DNA of 64,000 nucleotides. Origin: Mesorhizobium amorphae. Lineage in GTDB: Bacteria > Pseudomonadota > Alphaproteobacteria > Rhizobiales > Rhizobiaceae. Both the position numbers and the translations under genes were made by a program. Position 1 is the stretch's first letter. Every line of letters starts with the position of its first letter. A model generated the notes under the pieces. That model did not search any database and was not told the DNA's origin. It saw only the letters and a program-made list of their open reading frames with translations. Positions 1 through 7,609 of this stretch are shown here, one piece after another. The stretch lies in contig NZ_JHQS01000051.1 in assembly GCF_014843845.1 (NCBI RefSeq), positions 372,001-436,000 on the forward strand, given 5' to 3'.

Positions 1-375
1 CTGGTTGACCATGGCCTCGACCATGTAGAGGTCGGCCGGAACGCCGACCTTCGGCACCAGAATCGTATCCAGCCTGTCGCCGGCCTGTTCCATCACGTCG
101 ACGACGTCGCGATACATGTAATGCGTATCGAGGCCGTTGATGCGCACCGAGACGGTCTTGCCCTTGGCGCGCCAGTCGATGTCGTTGAGCGCCTGAATGA
201 TGTTCTTGCGGGCGCGTTCCTTGTCCGGCGGCGCGACGGCATCCTCGATGTCGAGGAAGACGAAGTCGGCGGCGCTGTTGGCCGCCTTGTCGATCATTTC
301 CGGGCTGGAACCGGGAACCGCCAGTTCGCTGCGCTGCAGCCTCAGTTTTTTCAGGTGGTTGATCGTGTGGCTCAT
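1..375 (-). CDS. mcl: malyl-CoA lyase / CitE-family CoA ester lyase, N-terminal 125 residues (runs off left edge)
   Basis: Only the first 125 codons are in the window. The protein starts MSHTINHLKKLRLQRSELAV and contains DFVFLDIEDAVAPPDKERAR, the acidic segment typical of the HpcH/HpaI-CitE fold lyases that cleave malyl-CoA or beta-methylmalyl-CoA to glyoxylate plus an acyl-CoA. A conserved Arg follows in VSVRING. The ATG at 373-375 sits 14 nt beyond the stop of the serine-glyoxylate aminotransferase upstream, so the two are very likely cotranscribed. That pairing (glyoxylate producer next to glyoxylate consumer) is typical of the serine cycle and ethylmalonyl-CoA pathway. A citrate lyase beta-like role is the main alternative. 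Seen: sequence motifs and spacing. Inferred: substrate. Confidence 0.85.
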   Translation of the reverse strand, partial: MSHTINHLKKLRLQRSELAVPGSSPEMIDKAANSAADFVFLDIEDAVAPPDKERARKNIIQALNDIDWRAKGKTVSVRINGLDTHYMYRDVVDVMEQAGDRLDTILVPKVGVPADLYMVEAMVNQ

Positions 376-389
376 GGTGCGCTCCGGGA

Positions 390-1580
390 TCAGGCGGCTT
401 CGGCGATGGCGGACTGCGGCGAGCGGCGGAAATGCGCGATCGCGGCACCGACGCCGGAGCCAGGCGCCAGCTTGACGCCGCAGTCGAGCAGCGCCAGTTC
501 GGCGGCGGAAAGCGAAGCCAGCACCATCACCTCGTTCAGCCAGCCGAGATGGCCGATGCGGAACACCTTGCCGAACACCTTGTTGAGACCGCCGCCGAGC
601 GAGGTCTGGTACTTCTGGTAGGCCTGCTTGACGACGTCGCCGCTGTCGATGCCCTCCGGCACGAGGATGGCGCTGACCGTGTCGGAATGCCATTTCGGCG
701 CCTTGGCGCAGAGCTTCAGGCCCCAGGCGTCGACTGCCTTGCGCACGCCTTCGGCCAGGCGATGGTGGCGGGCGAAGATATTATCCAGCCCTTCCTCGGC
801 GATCAGGTCGAGCGAGGCGCGCAGGCCGCGCAGCAGCTGCGTCGCCGGCGTATAGGGGAAATAACCGGCGTCATTGGCGCGGATCATGTCCTCGAACGAG
901 AAGAAGCAGCGCCGGTGGGTAGCCGTCCTCGAGGCGACGAGCGCCTTCTTGCTGACCGACAGGAAGCCGAGACCGGCGGGCAGCATGAAGCCTTTCTGCG
1001 AGCCGCTGACGGCGCAGTCGACGCCCCATTCCTCCTGGCGGAAATCGATCGAGCCGATCGACGACACGCCGTCGACGAAGAGCAGCGCCGGATGGTTTGT
1101 CGCGTCGAGCGCGGCGCGGCAGCCGGCGACGTCGCTTGTGACGCCGGTGGCGGTCTCGTTCTGCGTGCAGAAGATCGCCTTGATGCGGTGCGCCTTGTCG
1201 GCCTTCAGCCGCTCCGCGTAGAGCTCGAGCGGCACGCCGGTTCCCCATTCGCAGTCGATCACGTCGACCTCGAAGCCGAGGCGTTCGGCCATGTCGACCC
1301 ACAGATGCGAGAATTGGCCGAAGCGCGACATCAGCACGCGGTCGCCGGGGCTGAGCACATTGGTCATCGCCGCTTCCCAGGCACCGGTGCCGGACGAGGG
1401 GTAGATGAAGACGCGGCCGGTTTCGTTCTTGAAAACTTTCTTGATGTCCTCGAACAGCGGCAGGGTCAGATCGGGGAACGAGGCGGCGCGCATGTCCTCC
1501 ATCGGAAGGTTCATCGCTTGCCGGACCTGTTCGGGGATGTTGGTTGGCCCCGGAATGAAAAGATGGGTGAAGCCGGCCAT
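390..1580 (-). CDS. sgaA: serine-glyoxylate aminotransferase (class V PLP enzyme)
   Basis: The 396-residue protein begins MAGFTHLFIPGPTNIPEQVR, the characteristic N-terminus of this class V aminotransferase family. It transfers the amino group of serine to glyoxylate, giving hydroxypyruvate and glycine, a core step of the serine cycle. The PLP lysine is K196 in SGSQKGFMLPAG, and the cofactor Asp is in LLFVDGVSSIGS. An earlier in-frame start would add 67 low-complexity residues. The ATG at 1578-1580 is preferred because an AGAGGAGAG ribosome-binding site precedes it and the family N-terminus starts here. The malyl-CoA lyase follows 14 nt downstream. The neighbouring LuxR-type regulator at 1693-2355 lies directly upstream on the same strand and may control both. 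Confidence 0.92.
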   Translation of the reverse strand: MAGFTHLFIPGPTNIPEQVRQAMNLPMEDMRAASFPDLTLPLFEDIKKVFKNETGRVFIYPSSGTGAWEAAMTNVLSPGDRVLMSRFGQFSHLWVDMAERLGFEVDVIDCEWGTGVPLELYAERLKADKAHRIKAIFCTQNETATGVTSDVAGCRAALDATNHPALLFVDGVSSIGSIDFRQEEWGVDCAVSGSQKGFMLPAGLGFLSVSKKALVASRTATHRRCFFSFEDMIRANDAGYFPYTPATQLLRGLRASLDLIAEEGLDNIFARHHRLAEGVRKAVDAWGLKLCAKAPKWHSDTVSAILVPEGIDSGDVVKQAYQKYQTSLGGGLNKVFGKVFRIGHLGWLNEVMVLASLSAAELALLDCGVKLAPGSGVGAAIAHFRRSPQSAIAEAA

Positions 1581-1692
1581 GCTGCGAACTCTCCTCTGAT
1601 CCAGCAAAACTGATGGGGGGAGTCTCGTTTTTACGGCGGCCGGCAACAACACCTTGCCGGGTAAGAACTCGCCGCGCGCGGGTGGGGAAAGC

Positions 1693-2355
1693 CTACCCGG
1701 TCGTCCTACCCGAATGGCTGCCCTGACTGCGGCGCTTCTCGCTCGAATAGAGCGCGACAGCCATCGCCCGGTTGCGGACATCGAGCTTGTCGTAGAGATT
1801 CTTGAGGTGGTACTTCACCGTGTTCTCGGAAATCCCCGTCCGCGTTGCGATCTGCAGGTTGGTCCAGCCGTCGGAAAGCACCGCCAGCAGTTCGCGCTCG
1901 CGAACCGTGAGTTGCGACAGCGGCGTGTCGTTGACCTTGTTGATGTCGATATAGGGGATGCAGATGCGGCCATGCGCAACCGCCAGGATCGTCTCGAAGA
2001 TGATCGGCGGGTCGTCGAACTGGAAGCAATAGCCATGCGCGCCGAGCCGCACGCATTGCTTGAGGATGCCGATATCATGGTCGTTGGAAAACACCGTGAT
2101 CCGCACGTCGAGCCTGCGGCTCTGGATCTCGGCCAGAACATCGGCGCCGTCCATGTCGGCGAGCTTCCAGCCAATGACGGCGACGTCGAATTGCGGCTCT
2201 GCCGCCAGGTCGAGGAACTGCTTGCCGCTTTGCACGGAGCCGAAAAACTCGAAACGCCCGTCGCATTCCAGCATTTCGCGCAGCGCCGATACGACGAGCG
2301 GATTGCGTTCGGCGACGATCACGCGGACGCGCCGCTCGCCGGTTGCCTCACTCAT
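1693..2355 (-). CDS. LuxR-type response regulator with degenerate receiver domain
   Basis: About 220 residues: an N-terminal receiver-like domain (residues 10-125) and a C-terminal LuxR/FixJ HTH (residues 145-205: LTVRERELLAVLSDGWTN, then the recognition segment ISENTVKYHLKNLYDKL). The receiver lacks key phosphotransfer residues. The usual Asp pair is Glu16-Arg17, the phosphoacceptor position is Gly62 (VIGWKLADMDG, where a conserved D is expected), and the conserved Lys near residue 112 is Gln. The fold looks intact, so control is probably by protein-protein contact or ligand rather than phosphorylation. No histidine kinase is adjacent. It lies 112 nt upstream of sgaA on the same strand, which suggests regulation of the serine-cycle genes. 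An in-frame TTG at 2400 would add 15 residues; the ATG at 2355 is preferred, but its ribosome-binding site is weak. Confidence 0.85.
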   Translation of the reverse strand: MSEATGERRVRVIVAERNPLVVSALREMLECDGRFEFFGSVQSGKQFLDLAAEPQFDVAVIGWKLADMDGADVLAEIQSRRLDVRITVFSNDHDIGILKQCVRLGAHGYCFQFDDPPIIFETILAVAHGRICIPYIDINKVNDTPLSQLTVRERELLAVLSDGWTNLQIATRTGISENTVKYHLKNLYDKLDVRNRAMAVALYSSEKRRSQGSHSGRTTG

Positions 2356-2667
2356 TCTCTGCGACTGGATCTTCAAGGGCTTCCGGTTGCTCTGGACCAA
2401 TTTGCGGCGTGGCGGGTTCCGTTACGACTTTGGATCCACGCGACGGCAATTCTGCCCCAACGGCAAATGGGTGCTCTTTCCCTAGCGACATGCATTGTCG
2501 CGCTGCTTGAACCCGGTTTCGTATCTCGGGCAGGCTATAACCACGGCCTGGCACCGCGGAAAATGGTCGGATTTCGTCGGGGCTTCCCTGACCCCTCAGT
2601 AACTCAAATGTAAGGTCGACACGCTATTGCTCACTTGGTCACGCATGTTCAATTTCGGCGGATCAGC
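2356..2667. other. intergenic region between divergent regulator and PAP2 gene
   Basis: This 312-bp gap separates the divergently transcribed LuxR-type gene and the PAP2 gene, so it must hold both promoters. A 68-codon frame on the minus strand (2348-2554) overlaps the regulator start but shows no recognisable family and no convincing ribosome-binding site. I identified no operator. Confidence 0.5.
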
Positions 2668-3648
2668 ATGTCCTTATCTTCTGAAGTCTCGGACTACAGT
2701 CCGGCCGGCAAATGGTCGGTGAGGCTGGCCTTCTTCATCGGCACATATGTGCTGATCTCATTTTTCTTGAGTCCGGCGACTTTTCTCACTCTCGGCCTGA
2801 TCTACGTCGACAAGTTCGCTCGTGCGGTCCCGATATTGCTGGTTGGTAGCGCCGCCGTCGCGGGGCTGCTTTATGGCCGGGACGCGCCGACGAAATATGC
2901 AATCAACTGGGTTCGGACACGGTGGTGGAACTGCCTGCCGGTGCTCCTGTTCTTTCTCGCCGGCGTGACAGCGTTCTCCAACTTCAAGATCCTGATTCCG
3001 ACTGTCCTTCCGTTTTACGCCGACACCTGGCTTGCCGACCTGGACGAGTGGATACACCGGGCGGCGCCGTGGGAATTGGCGCATCGCCTCGACAATGGGC
3101 TTTGGGCGTCTTTCATCTTCAATATCTATGAGGTGGTGTGGTTCGCGCAGTGGTTCGGCACGATCCTGCTGGTGGGCATGTGGTCGAACCCGATCGCACG
3201 CATCCGCTATCTTTGGTCGGTGGCCTTGACCATCTCGATCGTCGGCACCTTGCTCGCGCTCCTGCTGTCGTCGGCTGGTCCCATCTACTACGACCACTTT
3301 ATCGGCGGCGATCGCTTCGCCGGTTTGAAGGTCGCCCTGGCCGGTCTGGAGTCCAGCGTCGTCGTGCGCGAATATGCCGACTATCTCTTGATGCTCTATA
3401 CGACCGGGCATACAGGCCTGGGGGGCGGCATTTCGGCCATGCCCAGCCTGCATGTGGCGCTTGTTGTGCTGAATGCCTTTTTCCTGTCGTCCCTGAACCG
3501 TTGGGCTGGCGCTGCCGGCTGGATCTTCGCGGGTCTGATCCTGTACGGGTCGGTGTATACCGGATGGCACTACGCTGTTGACGGCTACGTCGCCATCGCC
3601 GTGGTGTGGGTGATCTGGTGGGCGACCGGGCGCCTCGTGCGCGAATAG
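2668..3648 (+). CDS. PAP2-superfamily membrane protein (inositolphosphotransferase/Aur1-like)
   Basis: A 326-residue polytopic membrane protein with about eight hydrophobic segments. The C-terminal part carries PAP2-type catalytic motifs: GISAMPSLHVALVVLNAF (conserved SxxH core) and, about 45 residues on, TGWHYAVDGYVA (H...D motif). The layout resembles the PAP2_3/Aur1-Ipc1 branch, whose members act on lipid phosphates or transfer polar head groups at the membrane surface. The substrate cannot be told from sequence. The ATG at 2668 is preferred over an in-frame TTG 33 nt upstream. The gene stands alone; the next gene, mgtE, starts 221 nt downstream behind a palindromic repeat. Confidence 0.8.
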   Translation: MSLSSEVSDYSPAGKWSVRLAFFIGTYVLISFFLSPATFLTLGLIYVDKFARAVPILLVGSAAVAGLLYGRDAPTKYAINWVRTRWWNCLPVLLFFLAGVTAFSNFKILIPTVLPFYADTWLADLDEWIHRAAPWELAHRLDNGLWASFIFNIYEVVWFAQWFGTILLVGMWSNPIARIRYLWSVALTISIVGTLLALLLSSAGPIYYDHFIGGDRFAGLKVALAGLESSVVVREYADYLLMLYTTGHTGLGGGISAMPSLHVALVVLNAFFLSSLNRWAGAAGWIFAGLILYGSVYTGWHYAVDGYVAIAVVWVIWWATGRLVRE

Positions 3649-3773
3649 TGAGCGCGGCATTGCCGGCTTCGAAACGCTGGCGACGCGGGGCAGGGCGCGT
3701 TTCGCTTGATATTCCCATGCGTTAGAGCAAAAGCTTCTCAAGCCGAATCGTGCTGCCGCCCTATCTTGAGTCC

Positions 3774-3821
3774 GAGCATCGGATTTTCCCAAAACCGGTT
3801 TCCCCTTCGGGTCCAATGCTC
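3774..3821. repeat. 48-bp intergenic palindromic repeat (GAGCAT...ATGCTC type)
   Basis: Between the PAP2 gene and mgtE a short imperfect palindrome begins GAGCATCGGATTTTCC, has AAAACCGGTTT at its centre and ends CCAATGCTC. The outer GAGCAT/ATGCTC arms pair. From general knowledge, elements of this shape (terminal GAGCAT, central AAACCGGTTT) are common between genes in Mesorhizobium and other rhizobia. It could form a cruciform in DNA or a hairpin in the mgtE leader RNA. Confidence 0.65.
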
Positions 3822-3869
3822 TAGACCTGACAGGCACCCTTTCCGGAATCGTGATGGCGGGAGGCGCTG

Positions 3870-5291
3870 GTGGAAGGCCAGAACGAACAGGAAATCCGGT
3901 CCGCCGAGGGCGCCGATATCTATGGCGAGGACGGCGCCGTTCAGTCGTCGTTTCTGGCGCATGTCGGCGCGGCGATCGCCGATCGCGATACGCTGACGCT
4001 GAAGCGCGAAGTCGGCGACCTGCACCAGTCGGAGCTCGGCGATCTGCTCGAAGCGCTTCATCCCGAGCAGCGTCGCGCGCTGGTCGAGCTGTTGGGCGCC
4101 GACTTCGACTTTTCCGCGCTGACCGAGGTCGATGAAGCGATCCGCCTCGACATCGTCGACAATCTGCCCAACGCACAGATTGCGCAGGCGGTGCAGGAGC
4201 TCGATTCCGACGACGCCGTCTACATTCTGGAAGACCTCGACCAGGAGGACCAGGACGAGATCCTGTCGCAGCTGCCATTCACCGAGCGGATCAGGCTGCG
4301 GCGCTCGCTGGACTATCCGGAAGAGACGGCCGGCCGCCGCATGCAGACGGAGTTCGTCGCGGTGCCGCCGTTCTGGACGATCGGCCAGACCATCGACTAC
4401 ATGCGCGAGGACAAGAACCTTCCCGATCGCTTCAGCCAGATTTTCGTCATCGATCCGAGCTTCAAGCTGCTCGGCGCCATCGACCTCGACCAGATCCTGC
4501 GCACCAAGCGGGCGGTGAAGGTCGAGGAGGTCATGCATGAGACAAGGCATGCCATCCCGGCCACCATGGACCAGGAAGAGGCGGCGCGGGAATTCGAGCA
4601 ATACGACCTTCTCTCCGCCGCCGTCGTTGACGAGAACGAGCGGCTCGTCGGCGTTCTCACCATCGACGACGTGGTCGACGTCATCCAGCAGGAGGCCGAG
4701 GAGGACCTCTTGCGCATGGGCGGCGTCGGCGACGAGGAATTGTCGGATACCGTCGCTGCGACATCGCGCTCGCGCGTGCCCTGGCTGCTGGTCAATCTTG
4801 GCACCGCTTTCATCTCGGCCTCGGTGATCAGCATGTTCGGTGCGACGATCGAGGAAATGGTGGCACTTGCCGCGCTAATGCCGATCGTCGCCTCGCTGGG
4901 CGGCAATGCCGGCACGCAGACGATGACCGTGACCGTGCGCGCGCTCGCCACACGCGACCTCGATATCTACAATGCCGGCCGCGTCATTCGCCGCGAGGTC
5001 ATGGTCGGCCTGCTCAACGGCGGGGTCATTGCGACGATCCTCGGGCTGGTCGCCGGCCTATGGTTCCACAATTCCGATCTCGGTTTCGTTATCGCGGCGG
5101 CAATGATCCTCAACATGTTGGCCGCGGCACTCGGCGGCATCCTGATTCCGCTGTTCCTCGACAAGCTTGGCGCCGATCCAGCGATTTCGTCATCGATCTT
5201 CACGACGATGATTACCGACGTCATCGGGTTCCTCGCCTTCCTCAGCCTTGCGACATGGTGGTTGCATCTGGGCACGGGTGCGGGACCCTGA
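3870..5291 (+). CDS. mgtE: MgtE-type magnesium transporter
   Basis: The 473-residue protein has the MgtE architecture: an acidic N-terminal helical domain (about residues 30-140), two CBS domains (about 145-270, including LVGVLTIDDVVDVIQQEAEED) and a C-terminal domain of five membrane segments. The pore signature PIVASLGGNAGTQT is present. MgtE is a homodimeric Mg2+ channel gated by Mg2+ binding to the cytoplasmic domains. The start is a GTG at 3870 with a GGGAGG ribosome-binding site 6 nt upstream. The upstream palindrome at 3774-3821 lies in its probable leader. I see no M-box riboswitch. Confidence 0.93.
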   Translation: MEGQNEQEIRSAEGADIYGEDGAVQSSFLAHVGAAIADRDTLTLKREVGDLHQSELGDLLEALHPEQRRALVELLGADFDFSALTEVDEAIRLDIVDNLPNAQIAQAVQELDSDDAVYILEDLDQEDQDEILSQLPFTERIRLRRSLDYPEETAGRRMQTEFVAVPPFWTIGQTIDYMREDKNLPDRFSQIFVIDPSFKLLGAIDLDQILRTKRAVKVEEVMHETRHAIPATMDQEEAAREFEQYDLLSAAVVDENERLVGVLTIDDVVDVIQQEAEEDLLRMGGVGDEELSDTVAATSRSRVPWLLVNLGTAFISASVISMFGATIEEMVALAALMPIVASLGGNAGTQTMTVTVRALATRDLDIYNAGRVIRREVMVGLLNGGVIATILGLVAGLWFHNSDLGFVIAAAMILNMLAAALGGILIPLFLDKLGADPAISSSIFTTMITDVIGFLAFLSLATWWLHLGTGAGP

Positions 5292-5304
5292 CACGACGCT
5301 CCAA

Positions 5305-5320
5305 TTGACTTTTACGTAAA
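5305..5320 (+). promoter_or_regulatory. likely MerR/LiuR-type operator: TTGACT plus perfect palindrome TTTACGTAAA
   Basis: A -35-like TTGACT (5305-5310) abuts the perfect 10-bp palindrome TTTACGTAAA (5311-5320), upstream of a MerR-family gene starting at 5437. A palindrome just after the -35 hexamer is the usual MerR operator position. TTTACGTAAA also matches my recollection of the core bound by LiuR, the MerR-family regulator of branched-chain amino acid degradation. Autoregulation is inferred. I could not find a convincing -10. Confidence 0.5.
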
Positions 5321-5436
5321 TGCCGTGCGAGGCTCGCGCGGGGTTTTATGCCGATTCCGGCATTGAACGGGTTTTGATCGGAGTGGGAGGCGGCTGCGCA
5401 TGGCGGGCGTCCTGGCCATCCGGCATTGGAGCGAGA

Positions 5437-5823
5437 ATGCGGGAATATTATTCGATCACCGAACTGACCCGCGAATTCGACGTGTCGACGCGGACCCTGC
5501 GCTTTTACGAGGACGAGGGCCTGGTCCAGCCGGTGCGGCGCGGCCGCACCCGGCTGTTTCGTCCGTCGGACCGGCATCTGATCCGACAGATCATGCGCGG
5601 CAAACGGCTCGGCTTCTCGATCAACGAGATCCGCGAAATCATCCAGATGTACAAGGAGCCGCCCGGCGAGGTCGGTCAGCTCAAGCTGATGATCAAGCGC
5701 ATCGAGGAAAAGCGCGAGGATCTCAGGCAGAAGCGCCGCGACCTCGAGGAGACGCTCGCCGAACTCGACCAGGCTGAAGAGTCCTGCGTCGAGCGGCTGG
5801 TAGAGCTCGGCGTCAACACCTGA
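5437..5823 (+). CDS. MerR-family regulator, LiuR-like
   Basis: A 128-residue MerR-family protein. The winged-helix HTH lies at residues 5-45 (YSITELTREFDVSTRTLRFY, the classical MerR opening), followed by wing and linker (GRTRLFRPSDRHLIRQI) and a long C-terminal coiled coil rich in Glu, Arg and Lys (residues 80-120) for dimerisation. There is no metal-binding Cys cluster, which argues against a metal sensor. Size and sequence suggest the LiuR group, regulators of leucine/isovalerate and acyl-CoA catabolism, although no liu genes are nearby. The ATG at 5437 follows a GGAGCGAG ribosome-binding site. Longer in-frame starts precede the HTH with unrelated sequence. The palindrome at 5311-5320 may be its own operator. 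Confidence 0.82.
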   Translation: MREYYSITELTREFDVSTRTLRFYEDEGLVQPVRRGRTRLFRPSDRHLIRQIMRGKRLGFSINEIREIIQMYKEPPGEVGQLKLMIKRIEEKREDLRQKRRDLEETLAELDQAEESCVERLVELGVNT

Positions 5824-5871
5824 ACGGCCGTTTTGATAATTCTACTCCAGCGGCCTTGGCGAGCCCTGAAC

Positions 5872-6348
5872 TCAAATCCAGCGCCGCACGCGTTTGGCGT
5901 AGTCGCGGTATTTCTTGCCGAATTTTGCCGCCAGTATCTTTTCCTCCTTTTCGATCGCCAGCTTCTGCGTCGCAAAGGCGGCGATGAAGGCGAACAGCAG
6001 GAACCAGACGATCCCAGTGATAAAGGCGACGCCGATCAAAAGCAGCGTGTTGGCGAGATACATCGGGTTGCGGCTGACAGAGAAGGGGCCGGAGGTGACC
6101 AGATGGTCCGGCACGGCGTTCGGATTGAATGTGGTCTTTGCCCGGAGCATGACGCGGATGGCGGTGAACCACAGCGCGGCGACGCCGAACAAAGCCACCC
6201 AGCCGGCGGCGAAGAGGATCTCGCCCAGCAGATCGCCGATCCATGGCAACGGATAGAGCAGGCCGAGCATGACGCTGATGATGATTGCCGCGACATAGAT
6301 CAGCGGCGGCCATGGGATGAGCCCGGGTTTCGGGGTGACGTCGGTCAT
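5872..6348 (-). CDS. isoprenylcysteine methyltransferase-like (ICMT/PEMT fold) membrane protein
   Basis: The 158-residue protein has four predicted membrane helices and the ICMT/phospholipid methyltransferase signature: SGPFSVSRNPMYLANTLL (R-N-P-x-Y) and a C-terminal FGKKYRDYAKRVRRWI ending. Members use S-adenosylmethionine to methylate lipids or other small membrane-associated substrates. Bacterial homologues are mostly uncharacterised. Its ATG (6346-6348) overlaps the stop of the upstream DUF1624 gene in an ATGA, so translation is probably coupled and the two products likely work on the same pathway. No function beyond the family can be assigned. Confidence 0.8.
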   Translation of the reverse strand: MTDVTPKPGLIPWPPLIYVAAIIISVMLGLLYPLPWIGDLLGEILFAAGWVALFGVAALWFTAIRVMLRAKTTFNPNAVPDHLVTSGPFSVSRNPMYLANTLLLIGVAFITGIVWFLLFAFIAAFATQKLAIEKEEKILAAKFGKKYRDYAKRVRRWI

Positions 6349-7349
6349 TGTTGGCCTCCCTCCATCAATGTGCTGTCGGTCTTGGCGGTGCAGACACCGG
6401 CGAGATCGCCCAGATGTGCTTTGAATTCCGGGGTCTGGTCGCCGTTGTAGAGCCGGTCGAATGTCGCTTCGCTCTGCAGCGTATCGAGCATGCACACACA
6501 ATAGCTGGAGCAGAACTGCGTGTCGCGCTGCTGCTCGCAGGATATCTGACAGGATTTCAGGAAGGTGACTTCGCGCGTTTCGACCGGCGCCGGCGCGATC
6601 TGCGAAAGCAGCCAGACGGCGCCGAACAGCAAGGGCTGGTGGATCAGATAGAAGGCGAGGCTGTGCCGGCCGATGAAGACCAGCGGGTTCGACCAGCGGC
6701 CGGGTGCAAGGTCGGCCAGCCGGGCAAGCAAGCCGGATGTCGAAGCGAGCTTCGCCGCGGCTATGCCCAAAAGCACGGCGCCGAACCAGGGGAACAGCGG
6801 CACATAGTCGTTGGAGCGTGGATTGGTGGCCGACAGGCCGACCCACCACAACGCCGGATGGTCGAAGAATTCGGACCGCAGATAGAATGGCGCTGCAATG
6901 ACGAGCGCCGCAACGACGATCGTCAGCAGCGCCGGCAGCCGCAGAAAGGCAAGGCCGAGCAGGCTGGCCAGCGCGATCTCATGCAGGATGCCGAAGAAGA
7001 TGACGCCGCCCGGCGTAACGAAGTGGGTGACCGCCGATATGGCGAGCGCCGCCGCGGCGACCATGGCGAACCGTTTCCAGAAACCCGGCCAGCGAATTTG
7101 CCTGCCATGGGCGAGGAACAGGCTGACGCCGACCAGGAACAGGAAGGTCGAAGCGATGCAGCGCGCATAGATCTTCCACCAGCCGAAGGCGGTGAGGCCG
7201 GGATCGGTATAGCCGAAATTCTCGAGATCCCAGGTGAAATGGTAGCTCGCCATGGCCAGCAGGGCGATGCCGCGCACGATGTCGATGGTTGTGATGCGCC
7301 TCGACTTCGACGGGTCCTGAACGGGTTCTGCCGGCGTTTGAAGGCTCAT
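6345..7349 (-). CDS. DUF1624 (HGSNAT-like) membrane acyltransferase with Cys-rich C-terminal tail
   Basis: A 334-residue polytopic protein. Residues 18-250 match the DUF1624/heparan-alpha-glucosaminide N-acetyltransferase-like family: TTIDIVRGIALLAMASYHF near the N-terminus, about eight membrane segments, and GRHSLAFYLIHQPLLFG before the last helix. The fold is associated with transmembrane acyl transfer from acyl-CoA. After the last helix a soluble tail (residues 255-334) carries Cys267, Cys271, Cys280, Cys284, Cys286 and Cys320, a CX3C-X8-CX3CXC arrangement unusual for this family that could bind metal or form disulphides. The gene overlaps the downstream methyltransferase by 4 nt. Confidence 0.82.
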   Translation of the reverse strand: MSLQTPAEPVQDPSKSRRITTIDIVRGIALLAMASYHFTWDLENFGYTDPGLTAFGWWKIYARCIASTFLFLVGVSLFLAHGRQIRWPGFWKRFAMVAAAALAISAVTHFVTPGGVIFFGILHEIALASLLGLAFLRLPALLTIVVAALVIAAPFYLRSEFFDHPALWWVGLSATNPRSNDYVPLFPWFGAVLLGIAAAKLASTSGLLARLADLAPGRWSNPLVFIGRHSLAFYLIHQPLLFGAVWLLSQIAPAPVETREVTFLKSCQISCEQQRDTQFCSSYCVCMLDTLQSEATFDRLYNGDQTPEFKAHLGDLAGVCTAKTDSTLMEGGQQ

Positions 7350-7609
7350 CGTCTCGCATTCCGATTCACTGGTGCCAAACGACTATCACGGTTGCACAGG
7401 GCAAAAGAAGGCGGGCCGCCGCCGCTTCCGCGTCAATCTCCCGTTTGACTTCTTCCTTCCGGTTCGAAGCCGCATCGGAATTCGCTTTAGGCCAGTGGCG
7501 GAAAGCCTTTGACCGGTTTCGCTTTTCGGCTTGAGCGGGTCGATTTCCTGCTACCGGCTAGCCACTGGTCCGGCCAGATTTGGCCGGCGATTCCACGGCC
7601 GGAGGGTCA

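Noticed and set aside
2348..2554. 68-codon minus-strand frame upstream of the LuxR-type gene
   Set aside because: Overlaps the regulator start, has no recognisable family and no good ribosome-binding site.
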